A stretch of 64,000 bases of DNA, from contig CAJNDS010002109.1 in assembly GCA_905221605.1 (NCBI GenBank), positions 292,501 through 356,500 of the forward strand. The letters are read 5' to 3'. This document shows positions 1 to 12,120 of this stretch, one piece after another. Below the pieces are notes generated by a model. The model did not search any database, was not told the DNA's origin, and worked only from the letters and a program-made list of their open reading frames with translations. The stretch comes from Symbiodinium natans. Taxonomy: Eukaryota > Sar > Dinophyceae > Suessiales > Symbiodiniaceae. The position numbers and the translations under genes were made by a program. Within the stretch, counting starts at the first letter, position 1, and each line of letters starts with the position of its first letter.

Positions 1-906
1 ATGCGCTGTGAGCCTGCAGATCTACCTCCCAGTTTGCGTGATTTCAACTGCGACCTTCGCTTCCGGAACTCATCACAGGCTTCTACTGGTTGGACCTGCG
101 CTGAGCTCCTGGGGAGTATGGGGGGTCGCCTGGCATGCTGGATTACCTCACCGCTCACATCGTGCATGCGGGAACTGATAGCTGCAGCTCCCTCTCATGC
201 CTTCATCAACATTTATCTGGCCGCGATCTTCCGCACCCCTGCCTTCGTCAACGCCTTGATTGGCTCCTCTGCCCATCACTCTAAGCGTTCCACCATGGCG
301 AAGGTCAAGGCAGCCCTCGCATGGTATGGAGGTCACCCGGCCGCCCTGGTGGATTCCTCCACGCGGGCTGGCCGCGTCCTTCGTGGCCGTCTCCGGCCCT
401 TGCCGTTGGCCCAAGCCAAAGCTTTGCTGGTTGCGTATTTCCGCGACACGCCCAGCAAAGTCCTTCTGAAGGACGGCCAGGCATGGCGCCCAAAACGCGA
501 AATTACAAAAGACATCTCGGCGCTTCCGCGTTTTGGGCCCTTCGCCACTTCGGTTTTCTGGCCCTACTATCTCATTGCGGTCCAGTACCCGTCTTACCTC
601 GATGGCACCTTTGCTGCCACCGGCCCTGGCTGCCGCACCGGGGCCAACTGGCTCAGCGGCGCCCCGCCCGATTTCTGCAAGGGATCTCAGGGCGCAGCTG
701 TCGCAAATTACTTCGCTTGGCAGCTGGAATCCTTAGGAGCTTATTTCAGCCGTAGCGACTTCCTCAAGAAGTCCCCCCTCGACCCGGCAGTCCTCGCAAC
801 CGTCAAGGAGGAACTGCGCCTCCACCTCTCCACACTTGAAGGGCGCGGGTTTTCTTGCTGCGAGTTCAGCAAAGTGGTGTCTCACCTTTTGCTTTGCGCG
901 CGCTGA
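1..906 (+). CDS. Partial ORF, possible thymine-modification (aGPT-PPlase/HMUDK helical) domain protein
   Basis: Open from the first base of the window to a TGA at 904-906, so the true start probably lies upstream; the ATG at position 1 may be internal. The 301 residues are GC-rich in third positions like the following ORFs. Residues ~175-222 contain LPRFGPF, then a hydrophobic helix, then TGPGCRTGANWL. This layout (GxGPF, helix, GPGxRxGxN) resembles the C-terminal half of the helical, DNA-glycosylase-like domain of alpha-glutamyl/putrescinyl-thymine pyrophosphorylases and 5-hmdU DNA kinase partners, which act on modified thymine. That match is from memory of the motif and is weak. The ORF is followed, like the two ORFs downstream, by a T/C-rich tract, so it may be the first ORF of the same retroelement. 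Alternatively it is an unrelated host gene exon. Confidence 0.4.
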   Translation: MRCEPADLPPSLRDFNCDLRFRNSSQASTGWTCAELLGSMGGRLACWITSPLTSCMRELIAAAPSHAFINIYLAAIFRTPAFVNALIGSSAHHSKRSTMAKVKAALAWYGGHPAALVDSSTRAGRVLRGRLRPLPLAQAKALLVAYFRDTPSKVLLKDGQAWRPKREITKDISALPRFGPFATSVFWPYYLIAVQYPSYLDGTFAATGPGCRTGANWLSGAPPDFCKGSQGAAVANYFAWQLESLGAYFSRSDFLKKSPLDPAVLATVKEELRLHLSTLEGRGFSCCEFSKVVSHLLLCAR

Positions 907-939
907 ACTCTCATATCTGGCCGCTCATAATGCCCCTTG

Positions 940-1067
940 CCGCTCTCTGCCCTTTTTTTTTTTTTTTTTTTCTCGTCTGCTCAGGCCGCTCCACGGCTCT
1001 CCCCTTCTGGCCGGCCCTTTGGTTCCTTTGTTTTTTTTTTTCTTTTCATCGTTCTTGTTTGTTTTTT

Positions 1068-1070
<3 letters not shown>
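940..1070 (+). repeat. Pyrimidine-rich tract after the first ORF
   Basis: Two T runs of about 20 and 12 bases, a third near 1060, and C/T-rich sequence between. Comparable tracts follow the stop codons at 4260 and 11534. Confidence 0.8.
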
Positions 1071-2160
<1,090 letters not shown>

Positions 2161-2366
2161 GTTTGTGCCCCCGTTTTTTTTTTCTTTTTCCTTTTTTTTT
2201 GTTTTTTGTTTTTCCCCTCGTTCCCCCGCCCTCGCCTTGTGCTCGCTCTGTTCCTTCTCGGCTGCCGTCCTCGCTTCTGCTTCGCTGTTGCCGGTTGCTG
2301 GCTGCGTTGGTCTTTCTTTTGTCCCCCCTTCTTTGCTTGTCGTCGTTTTTCCCCCGGCGTGTTTGC

Positions 2367-2370
<4 letters not shown>

Positions 2371-2436
<66 letters not shown>

Positions 2437-2458
2437 GTGTGTGTGTGTGTGTGTGTGT
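2371..2458. repeat. CGGTGT hexamer array (11 copies) followed by TG
   Basis: Eleven exact copies of CGGTGT at 2371-2436, then GT dinucleotides to 2458. A pyrimidine-rich, GC-rich spacer (2161-2370) with no recognisable gene separates it from the main TG block. Confidence 0.97.
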
Positions 2459-2913
2459 TTTTTCTCTTTTTCTTCTTTCTTTCCTTTTCTCTGCACCTTC
2501 GCTTGTGGCCCTCCCTTAAGCTGCGCCCCACTAATGTTGCTGTCGGTCCGCTTCGCTCGTTGACCGCTGCTCGTGACAGTCATCCCAAGTCCCGTACCCT
2601 TGTCTTTTAACCAACACGGCGGCCCGTTCTGGGGGCTTGGTCTCGGTTCTTGGGCGTGGGTCGCTCGCTAGGGGGCTTGGGTGCACGTGCAGGAACACCG
2701 ACCTATCGCGCACATCTTACACCGGGTGGGCTTTCCCCCTTCTCTTCTCTGGGCCTGGCCTCCGGGCTGACGGTCTGTTGCTCCATGCTGCGCCCGACCA
2801 GTCCGCTTCCTTCTTGTCTTGAAGCCTTGCTTCTTATTTGCTCGCCTGCCCGGCTCAAGCCCCGCTCCCGCCCCTAAGTGTTACTCCCCTTCTTTCGTAG
2901 CTAAGCCGCCGCC
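2459..2913 (+). other. Leader/5' region of the RING ORF
   Basis: Pyrimidine-rich start (2459-2500), then GC-rich sequence with no repeat and no convincing ORF. It runs into GCCGCCGCC just before the ATG at 2914, a strong eukaryotic initiation context. Probably the 5' untranslated part of the retroelement. Confidence 0.4.
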
Positions 2914-4260
2914 ATGGAAGACCCTGCGTTCCGCGATACTGCGCATCGTGCCATTCGCCTTGGGCTTCTCCTTGCAGAGCGTAGCCTTGACAGCATTCTA
3001 CCGGCACCCCCAAATCAGAACACCGTGCCGCTTCCCCCGGCCGCCGCTTCAGACCCGCAGGGTCGCCAGGGCAGCCGCTCACGCACTCCGCAAGCCAGCA
3101 CTTCGCAGCGCCCTCCTCGTCACCCTGTGGGTGCTGCTGATGCTCACATCCCGGTGTCCTCTCAGCCCCCTGGTGCCAGCCCTAAACGCCTGCCACGCTC
3201 TCGTAGCAGCCTTCTGGTGCCTGATACACGCGTTGCGCCAAGCCGTGCTACGCACCTTGCAACTAATCGCACCTCCAAGACGAGTCCCATCGGCTGTCCA
3301 GCGCCTGAGCAACGCAACCCAGCCAATGCCAACCAGAGTTACAGTTCTCGTGGCCGGAGCCCGGTACGTGCTGACGCGCCGCAGGCAAGTCGCCCCAAAG
3401 GCCGTGTGCCTTGGCCACCTGCCCGTCGGACTCGCACGGGACAGCCTGCCCCGAGGACTGTCTACTCTGAACCCAGGCCGCAGGTGGCGACTCACGTTGA
3501 GACATCATCGCTGCCTGAGCATGAACAGCCACCTCTCCCTGAGTCTGCCCCTCCGCCTTTCCCTGCGGCAGCCCCGGCTATGACACTGGCTCCCTCCGTG
3601 CAATTCCCGCCCGGGTTTTACATCATCGGGTTGCCAACGCGCCCGAGCCTGAGTCAACTCGATATCATATTTGGGTCAGTCTCCGCGCTGTCTCCCGCGC
3701 TGGCAAGCCTCATACCCAAGTTTCAGCTCGCTCCAGTGCAGCGCAAAGGCACATATCATCGGACTGCACCCTTTTTCCTCACCCATCCGGCATTCGCTGA
3801 CGCTGGCGTTATCCGGCGCATCATGACCCAGCTCAAAGAGTCGGGTGAGGTTGACTCTAAGGGGCGTGCCCGGGTGTCTACTCCCGCCGGTGTGCTCAAA
3901 GTCTCTATCGCCACCTGCTCTGTCCGCCCAACCCGTGCGGCTGTCACCACTATTCCCGCATCGGAGCGTGCCTCCCTGCAAGTGGACGTCTCTCCCAACT
4001 CGCCTCCGACCCTGCCGCAGTGCCTGTCCCGGATCCAGGCCGTGGCTTATTTCGGGACGGCTCAGGAACCTCCTCGTGTGTGCATCTGCTGCCATCAATC
4101 CTTGGCGGAAGGTGAAGCCTTACTCCGCCTCCATTGCTTCCATGTGGTGCACATTGACTGCATGGAGCGGTGGGTCGCCACCCCGCATGCTCGGGGCCGC
4201 TGCCCCGAGTGCAACAGCCAAGTCATGCCCCTCCCAGACGCTAGCCGCACCGGCAGCTAG
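2914..4260 (+). CDS. ORF1 of the LINE-like element: RING-H2 finger protein (448 aa)
   Basis: Start chosen at an ATG in strong context (GCCGCCGCCATGG). Residues 1-40 form a short amphipathic region; ~41-230 are Pro/Ser/Ala/Arg-rich and probably disordered; ~231-375 form a compact conserved-looking domain starting near QFPPGFYIIG. Residues 390-433 form a RING-H2 finger: CICC at 390-393, then C408-x-H-x2-H-x2-C416 and CPEC at 430-433, followed by 15 residues. RING-H2 domains bind two zinc ions and usually recruit E2 ubiquitin-conjugating enzymes. In retroelement ORF1 proteins, zinc fingers more often serve nucleic-acid or protein contacts. The frame is intact, unlike ORF2. A RING E3-like role is an inference from the motif only. 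Confidence 0.85.
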   Translation: MEDPAFRDTAHRAIRLGLLLAERSLDSILPAPPNQNTVPLPPAAASDPQGRQGSRSRTPQASTSQRPPRHPVGAADAHIPVSSQPPGASPKRLPRSRSSLLVPDTRVAPSRATHLATNRTSKTSPIGCPAPEQRNPANANQSYSSRGRSPVRADAPQASRPKGRVPWPPARRTRTGQPAPRTVYSEPRPQVATHVETSSLPEHEQPPLPESAPPPFPAAAPAMTLAPSVQFPPGFYIIGLPTRPSLSQLDIIFGSVSALSPALASLIPKFQLAPVQRKGTYHRTAPFFLTHPAFADAGVIRRIMTQLKESGEVDSKGRARVSTPAGVLKVSIATCSVRPTRAAVTTIPASERASLQVDVSPNSPPTLPQCLSRIQAVAYFGTAQEPPRVCICCHQSLAEGEALLRLHCFHVVHIDCMERWVATPHARGRCPECNSQVMPLPDASRTGS

Positions 4261-4340
4261 CAGGGCTTAATTGCCTCAGTTCACCACATTTTGACTCCGT
4301 GGACGCTTCAGCAGATTGCTGCTAAAAAGCTCGCGCCGGC

Positions 4341-4422
4341 CTTTGGCTTGCTCGCTTTCGCTGTTTCCTTTTTTTTTTCCCTCCTTCTTTCCTTCCTTTC
4401 TTTCTTTCTTCTCTCCCTCTTT

Positions 4423-4466
<44 letters not shown>

Positions 4467-4640
4467 CTTCCTCTCTCTTTCTCCCTCTCGCTCTCTCTTT
4501 TTCCTTTCTGTCCTGTCCTGTCCTTCTTCCTTCCTCCCCCCCTCTCCTTCTCCTTCCCCTTCCCTCCTTCTCCTCCCCTCCTGCCCCCTCCTCCCCCCCC
4601 CCTCCCTTTCCTTTCCCTCATTTCCTTGGTTTTGTCCACT
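4341..4640 (+). repeat. Polypyrimidine tract with T42, between ORF1 and ORF2
   Basis: About 300 bases of almost only C and T: mixed TTTC/TTCC units, an uninterrupted T42 at 4425-4466, then T/C and finally C-rich blocks. Read on the - strand it is polypurine. The ORFs on both strands here are low-complexity artefacts. Confidence 0.95.
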
Positions 4641-4723
4641 TCTGGCCCAGATGAGCCTTTTCGGCCCCAAACCCCCAACTTGGGCAGGTTCCCGTGCTGT
4701 AGCGTCCCGCGTAAGCCTCAGCC

Positions 4724-7700
4724 ATGGATCTGCTAGAGGAGTCAGACGCTTCGGACTGCTCTTCGGTAGATGAGTCTGACCCTCACGTCCTGCCTAGCCG
4801 CCAAACTGCTCGGATTGGCCAAGCTGTCACCTTGCCCAACTTCTCTGGGCGACCTATCGGAGACGACGTCTCCTGGAAGGGAAGCAGCGCTGTCCGAGTG
4901 GTTGCCATCCAATGCGGCAGCTCAGGCATGGACCGGTACCAATGGGGCCTTCGGTTCGGCGAGAGCCTAGCCCACCTCGGTGCCGACATAGGCATACTTT
5001 CTGAAACGGGCCTTCGCAGCGAAGCCCATCACACCTTTGCTGTGAAAGGCCTCCTATCTCGTGGGTATCAGGCAATCAGTCATGGGCGGCCGCCCGGGGA
5101 CCCCTGCGCAGATGGGTCTGGCGTCCTATTGGCCGTTCGCTCCGGCTACCTGGACACTGGTCCCACGTCGCAAAAGACAACTCCGGGCGCGCCCTCGCTG
5201 CCACTCTACTTGCCTCTTCCGGCCTTTCACTGCGTGTGGTGGCCGTCTACGCGCCCGTCGGCGCCTGCCTCGCGGGGGCTTCCCGCCCACTTTTTCAACA
5301 GGCTGAGTCTGCGCTTCATGACTTCGTTGACGCGCAAATTGCCTCCTCCGCGCGCTCCGAGTCAGCCCTGCTTTTAGGCGGGGATCTCAATTCCTTCACA
5401 TCCTTGGCGCTTGACTCTTGGCAGGGCACATATGTCATTCGTCCGTCCTGTTTGGCCATGCACCGGTCTGCTAGACACCTTTCGCGTGCGGCACCCTTCC
5501 CTGAAAGCCTTCACGCACTACTCTTGGTCAGGGTCAGCCAGCAGGCTCGACTCCATTTGGTGGTTGCCCTCTCCGAACCACGAACTTCAAGTCCTCAATG
5601 CGGCCATCCTGTGGAATTGGGACCGCCGCGCTGACCACGACCCAGTCATTGCCGACCTCAACCTCCAACTTCCCATGGTTGCGCCCGCGGAGCGTGCGCA
5701 ACCCCCTTGTTGGAGACAACTAGTGCGCCGTCTAGATCAAGACCTCCCTGAGCACGTAGCTGCCCATGCAGCGTCACACTCGAAGGCTCTGAGTGACATT
5801 GCACAAGCGCTCCATGTCGCTCAGCAGATGTGGGAATCCCTCCCGCAACCACCTTGCGAAGGCCTGGATGGCATCCTTGGTGCCCCCTCGCTGCAGATTC
5901 CCTCTGATCTGTGGAGGATCACACACACGGCGCACGATGACCTTATGCACATACTCACAGACTGCCTTCCTCCACCCCAACCTGCCAGTTGCCGTAAACT
6001 TGCCCGTGTCTCTGCAGCTTGGCAGGCGTGTCTCTTTGAACTCCGGCGGTGTAAGAAAGCCGTGCTAGACGACGTCAGCTTCTCCGGTGGTCGGGTCCGC
6101 CCATCTCACATCTCCCTAAGCCCCCTTTCCCTTGTTTGGGATAAGGCCCTAAGCTTACCCCCTTCCCGTCGCCCATCTCTCCCAGCCCCTCCTCAGTTGC
6201 CGGCATGGGACCTGTTTGAATCCAACCCCACAGAGTGGGCCCGGGGACTGGGCTTCCCTGCAGCAGTTCTTCACCTCGCTCAAAGCTCACCTCAAAACAC
6301 GCCTCCCTCGTCCACTGCCCCCCTGCCAGCAATCACTTGGGATCTTCTACTAGCTAAAGGCCACGCGCCTGCCAACTGCATCAATGCCCTTGACGAGCTT
6401 ATTGCTTTCGCTCTGTCGCAATATGCCAGCACCTCCTCTCTGCACTTGCGGGACATGCGCAAAGAGCAACTCCTTCTCTTGCGGGAGGGCCAGGTCTCAG
6501 CGTGGGCGAAAAAGTTGCGCCCCGCCCAGCCCCCGTCGGCGAAGTATGCCCCTGACTGGATCACTTCTCCCAACGGGTGTCGCCGCCGCCCTTCCTCGGC
6601 CTCCGACGTCCGCCTGGGGGCGCAGCAGGAGTGGTGCCGGCTACTTCATGAGCCCGCGACTCCCTGGCAGCACCAAATCGTGCTCCGTTTCCGTACTGCC
6701 CATCCTGCGCAACGTGGAGCTCTCAACACTGACTTTCTCTCCAAGTCGGTGTCTGACGCTCAACTGGCTACCATCTCTACTGCTTTTCTGCAACCTGGGC
6801 CCTGGCGCCTCTGCCACGCCACCCCTCGCATTTCGTGCTCCAGTATTCGGGTGGGGCCTTGGCTCCTGACACGGGACACGCAGACGCTGACTGGCTTGCT
6901 GCTCTCCCTGGTCCCTGCCCCGGCCATCCCTTCCGCCTAGTAGCCCTCGGAAACATACCGGCCGAGCATGTCACAGCTGAGCACTTGTTGACAGGGCACC
7001 TGCCTGGCCCAATCTTGTTGCGCAAACAAGAAGCCCCCTCCTACTCGCCAGTGGGCCCCACTACGGAACAGGAGCGATCCGCGTTGCTCAGTCGTTTCCG
7101 TGGCTCGCGCCCTGGGCCGAGCGGCTGGAAGGTCTGCTTCATCTCGGCCTTCCCCGTTGCCGTGCAACAACTCTACTTGATTCGCTCCTTCGGAACTGTG
7201 CCACCTTCCTTGCTCAATGCCGAGCAGGTCCACCTACCCAAACCTTCTGGGGGTTGGCGCCCCCTCTCCATGCTCGAAGAGTCGCTCAAGGCAATTGAAG
7301 CACCGGTGGCTGGCAGGCTCTCAGCTGGGCGCAGCCCCTGGTTCTCTGATGAGCCTCACAGCCATTTGAACCGGGCGTACTCCAAAGGAGTAGCAGCCGC
7401 TGCTGAGGTTCTCTACCTCGATTGCCTCGTCTGTGAAGACTCCCTGCGGTCTGGCCTTCCTCTCCTTCGAATCCCTGCAGACTACGAGAAATTTTTCAAT
7501 GTTCTGCAACGGACCGAGGTTGACGCCGTTCAACAGGGCCGCGGCACCCCAGACGCAGTTCGCAGACTACATCACGCGCTCTTCTCAGGCATGCAAGTCG
7601 CCTTGTCCACCCGCTCCGGCCTCACCCTGCCTGTCTCTGTGGAGCGGGGCGTCCCTCAAGGCGCAGTCTCATCACCCGAAGCCTCTCGTTCAGCACAGGA

Positions 7701-10700
7701 CCCACTCCTCCGCCTCCGGGCAGCTGATGGCGCAGCGTACGTCACCAGCAGCGGCCGTCGTGTCGCTGTGGTGGGATACGCCGATGACATCGAGCATTAC
7801 GGTCGAGGTCTGTCCGACCTCCCCACCATCCTCCACAGCCTCGAGTCAGGCAGCCAGGTATCTGGCGTTGGTTTTGCGTGGTCCAAATTCTCTGCTTTTG
7901 CATCTGATTGGGACGCCGCCATGCCTCACATGGACCCGTCAGCCGGCGTCTCTGAGTCAGGGGCTACGGTGCGCAGTTGGGACATCTGGCAGGGAAGCAT
8001 GCGCACCTTCTCCCTCCCCCGCTCCACGGCTGCCGATCCTGATAAACTGCTAGGTAAGCGTGGTACCCCACTGGACAGGCACACCCTAGCCCGTGAAGAT
8101 CTCCTAGCCAAACTGTCCTCGGTTCGCGCACGTCTATCCTGCAAGTGCTGTGCCTGGGACGAAATAGCCGCCATGATCCAGTGGATTCTTGGCGGTGTCC
8201 TCGGCTACGGTGCCCTGCTCGGAATTCCTCCGCCCGCAGAACTTCACAAAGAAGACGCCGCCCTACACCGCCTACTCCACGCCAGCCTCGGAGTGCGCAG
8301 TACTGCAGAGCGTGCCAGCTTCTCCGCCCCCCGTTTTGCTGGAGGACTGGGGTCCCTCTAGTGTCCGAGCTGATGGTCGCTGCTGTGGCAGCGGATTTGC
8401 TGGTGCTGCTTAACGGTACCTCGCAAGCCGCTTCCCTCGCTCGGGACCAGCTTAAGCAAGCTCTGCTTTCTGAGCCAGATGAGATCGCCCAGCATCACGG
8501 GCTACTCGTAGATGCCTTACACTTTCTGTCTGGGTACGGCCTTCATCTTACTCTGTCAACAGACCGCTTCGTCTCCCGCATGCTGGACTATCTGGTCACT
8601 GCTCCCGGCCACCCCCTGCAAGGCATTTTTCAATCCGCCAAGTTCGATGCAGCTGCTCGCGCATCACGTTGCAGTCTCGTGTCAGTCTGCGTCCGGTCTG
8701 CGTACAGGCGAGCCGTAGGCTCTGGCGTCGCAGAAGCACAATGGGGCTTGCCCGCCATGTGGCGTCAATTCCTCCCTGAACATGCGCCCATTTCACCTGT
8801 GGCCTGCGCTGAAGCCGCCGCCAAAGCACTGGCGCAATCAGCCTTGGACTGGCAATCAGAATGCTGCATTTTTCATGTGCCTTCCCACCCCTCCCCCCCC
8901 GAGGACTGGTCAGACCATGCCTGGGTTGACCCTTGGCACCTTGATTGTGACTCCAGATCATCCCTGCTGCTTTCTCCGCTCACGCAAGCTCCTATTCACG
9001 CCGACGCAGCTCTATACGGGGATGGGGGTTTCTCTAACTCAGCAGGTGCCACTTTTTCATGCCAATCTCGGGACTTCGGTCGCCCTGGTGAATATTGGCT
9101 CTCATCTTCCTTCGTCTCTCGACAGCTCAATGGCAGGCTTCCTTCACGGTACGGTTGGGAACACAGCTCCATCCACACAGCAGAGCTACACGCTTTGGTC
9201 TGTTCCCTCCGTTTCCGACGCGCCGGCCAGTGGCACCTCCTCGTGTTCGACAGAAGTTCCCTCTTCCAGGTCCTGCGTACTGCTATGATAGGCTCCCTGC
9301 AACGCATCCTGTCCTCTGCGTGCATCCCGCACGTCGGGCACCTGAAGCGCTCTCTACTGTACCTCGGTAAAGCCTGGCGCGCAGATTGCGCCAAGCCATC
9401 CTGGAAGCCTATCCATCCCATTGGAACTATTCCCCCCTTCTGGAGGGACGTCGGACCACCCTCTCGCGCATTGCCTTCGAACATCAGGGTGTCGTGGGTT
9501 TAGACATCAAAAGCCACCAAACAGGCGCCCCCCACCCCTTCCCTGTGCTGGTGCAAGGCAATGAGGCCCAAGACCAAGGCTGCTCCTCTGCACGCTCTAT
9601 GCCCCTACCCGCGGATGTCAAGTATCCCAGCGGAGATCTCTTCGCCTGGTTCTCTGTGGACGGGCGCATGGTCACGTCCCCCATACGTGTACATGTCCGA
9701 GAATCACTTCGCAAGGAAAGCCTGCAGTCCTGGGCATCCCGCCCAGTGCAGGGTTTTCTTCCTCGTAGGGCGGCGGAAATCTTCCAACCTTCCCTAGACC
9801 CCGCCCTGTACACCCGTTGCGTCTTCACCAGTCGCTGGATGCGCTGGTCATTGCCTTCCGACACCTTCCCTCTTGATTTATCGGCGATGGCTTACCGCTG
9901 CCAGCGCGCCATAGGCGGAAGCTGGACAGAACAGCTTCACTCGCATGCCGACGCTGCCACCCTAGCCGGTCAGTGGAGCCAGCAAGAGCAGTGGCCTTCC
10001 CCCCGCACCTGCCCGCTCTGTCGTGAGGGGCCAGGTACCCCTCGACACGTCGTCATGGCCTGCCCCGCAATGGCTCCATTAGTAGACATCCTGCGTGATG
10101 ACGTAGAGGCAGAGCTCCAAGCAATCCAGCCGCTTCCCGCCCTACAAGCTGCCGCCCACACGTGGCGCCAACGCCTGCATTCCACTGCTCCAACATCCCT
10201 TCCTCCACCCTGCTCCGATGGAGCTGCGGTGCGTTGGCCAGTGCTCTCAGCTTGGCGTTGGCTCGTTCCCCTTCCGGGCTGGGAAGCCAATCTTTCCACC
10301 GATGTGGCCGGCAGCAGCAGAGTCGCCACCAACCGGGAAAGAGGTAGTGATCTGGCGTACCGGGGTGTCATCCCCCGCTTCCTGGGGGTATCGCTGTGCA
10401 ACCTATCCCCCCACGAGGCAGACAGCCTGCGACAAGCAGAGCTCGAGCTCTATGCCACCCTTCGCCAGCCGGGGGCCTTGCAGCATGAACTCCAGCTCTT
10501 GTCCAAGAGTCGGACTGCCATTCTTCCCGCGGTACGCCTCACGCAGTGCCTGCTGCTCGGCCTCCGGAAACTTCGGCAGGCTTACCAGGCACGCACTACC
10601 ACTTGGCTAGCTCTGTGCCGTGCTGCTCTGCCAGCTGCTGATGGCGATATGCCCGGGGAAGGTCAGGTTGTTGACCGACCGCCGCTCCGTAATTCATCTT

Positions 10701-11534
10701 CTTCCCTCACAGCCTGGCTCCAGTCCGACGCAGGACAAAGACTCATCCGTGAGCTGCGCTGGGCTTTGCTTCGGCCTGAGGCCGCTGCGGCACGTCTCCG
10801 ATCTATGCATCCCTGTGGGCGCCTTTCAGATTCTACCATCATCAGCCTGCTCCTCCAACATGGCGGTGCCATCATCTCCGAAACGCTGCCGTCCTGGGCC
10901 CCAGAATTACCCTCGTGGTCAGAGGCCTCCTCAGCCCTGGCAGTGCCCTGCACCTGTGTCCCGGTGCTTCCTGCACCTTTAGCCTGCTGCTGGACTTGCG
11001 GTGGGGTGCGTCTCCCGGAGCTGCCCTTTGTGCCCCTACCTTGCATCTGGTGCAAACAGTCTGGTCCTGCGGCATGCGTGTCCTGCAACATCACCGTTCA
11101 CCCCAGGGGATCCTGCCGCTGGTGGTGCACATCGGGCCTACCACAGCTCCTCCCCAGCGCTCCAGCTGTGCCCGGATTGTTGGTGCACTTGGGCACGCCT
11201 TCTCGCCGCTAGCCCACGCCGGCGTCGACCTACAGCCTCACAGGAGCTACTGTCGCACCTCCGTGCTGCGGCCGAACAGTGCCAGCAAGGTGCCGGGTCC
11301 TCGGCCGTGCACAAACCAGCCCTCCGCCTCAAGCACATTCGCAGGTGGGCTTTGGCCTTCATACGCCGTCACGGCGGCACGTCCGTCACTGCTCTTCAGC
11401 AGGAGCTTTGCCGTAGAGAGCCCAGCCTTGCTGACGATGCAGCCAATCGGCTCGTACTCTCAGCCTCTCGAGCACTGTGTGCCGAAGGCCACGCCTACTT
11501 AGAGCGAGACACGCTCTGCCCGGCGCTCGAGTAA
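4724..11534 (+). pseudogene. ORF2 of the LINE-like element: APE endonuclease, reverse transcriptase, RNase H, zinc motifs (frameshifted)
   Basis: Coding continues over 6.8 kb but changes frame near 5150, 5440, 6825, 8358, 9375-9480 and 11100-11165, and no segment is lost. The APE-type endonuclease shows LSETG (about 4999), GGDLN (about 5379) and DHDPV (about 5635). The reverse transcriptase (about 7230-8000) has a motif-A-like DYEKFF (7480), GVPQG and SSP (about 7648-7677), and the catalytic YADD (7777-7788). The RNase H has YGDGG (9014), TAELHAL (9177), a further Asp in VFDRS (about 9244), and a C-terminal part near VQGNEAQDQGC (about 9550). A CPLC...H...C zinc motif follows (10010-10060). 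The last part has a C4HC3, PHD-like pattern (CIWC 11042, CVSC 11075, H-x4-C, CPDC 11169). Such an enzyme nicks target DNA and primes cDNA synthesis there. The present copy cannot make one protein unless the shifts are sequencing errors. Confidence 0.9.
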
Positions 11535-11870
11535 AAAAAGGGCACAGTTTCGTTGTCAGTATCCACGTATTTCAGGCTTCCGCCTCCTCCCGCAATCGCA
11601 CGTCCCCTCTTCCGGCCCAGACCCCCCCATTCGTCCCCAAACCCCCTACTTGGGCCACTTCCGGCTTTTTTCTTTATTTTTTTCTAGTACCCCCTCTGGA
11701 ACCTCTGGCGGAGGGGGCCGATGACGCTTGCGGAGGCCTCCCGAGATGCTCAGCGGGGAAGAGTGCGGGAGGCCGTGGCCGTATGCCACTGGTCGATTCC
11801 TTCCTTCCTTCCTTCCGTACAGACCCTGAGTGTCCAAGCCCCAAGCTCTGAAAAAGCCCAATCGCAACAG
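11535..11870 (+). other. 3' region of the LINE-like element
   Basis: Short A7 right behind the ORF2 stop, C-rich sequence, a GGCCCAGA/CCCCAAACC/ACTTGGGC block resembling that before ORF2, a T-rich tract (11665-11690) and a short TTCC array (11800-11815). No gene seen. Confidence 0.5.
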
Positions 11871-11879
11871 AAATTGTAC

Positions 11880-12120
11880 TAGCGTTAGTAAGAGTCAGAG
11901 TATTAGTCATAGTAAGAGTAATAGTGAGTGTCAGAGTACTAGTCATAGTGAGTGTCAGAGTTCCTGCAATAGTAAGTACTTGTCAGAGTCGTAGCAATAG
12001 TAATCGTAATAGGAATCGTAATGGCAAGAGTAATAGTAAGAGTGATAGACATAGTCCTAGTCATAGTCACAGTAGCAGTAGTAGTAAGATTAGCAGTGGT
12101 AGTGATAAAACAGTAATCGT
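11880..12120 (+). repeat. Degenerate AGT/AGTNNTAGT trinucleotide-type repeat
   Basis: Sequence built from AGTAAGAGT, AGTCATAGT, AGTAATAGT and similar units, period 3 and 6, strongly depleted in C on the + strand. It may be the tail repeat of the LINE-like element (many non-LTR elements end in short tandem repeats) or an independent microsatellite. Confidence 0.75.

Larger units (their letters stand above)
2914..11870 (+). mobile_element. LINE-like non-LTR retrotransposon with RING-type ORF1 and degenerate ORF2
   Basis: ORF1 (RING-H2) and ORF2 (endonuclease, RT, RNase H, zinc motifs) lie in the same orientation in the order usual for non-LTR elements. No long terminal repeats were seen. ORF1 and ORF2 are separated by a 460 bp pyrimidine-rich spacer. 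The spacer end (about 4643-4695) and the region behind ORF2 (about 11614-11665) share a GGCCCAGA motif followed by CCCCAAACCCCC and ACTTGGGC. No poly(A) tail or target-site duplication was identified, so the outer ends are uncertain. The 5' limit may be further left, taking in the ORF at 1-906. Confidence 0.75.

Noticed and set aside
4308-4678. Lys/Arg/Glu-rich and Phe/Ser-rich ORFs at 4.3-4.7 kb
   Set aside because: They arise from the polypyrimidine tract read on either strand.
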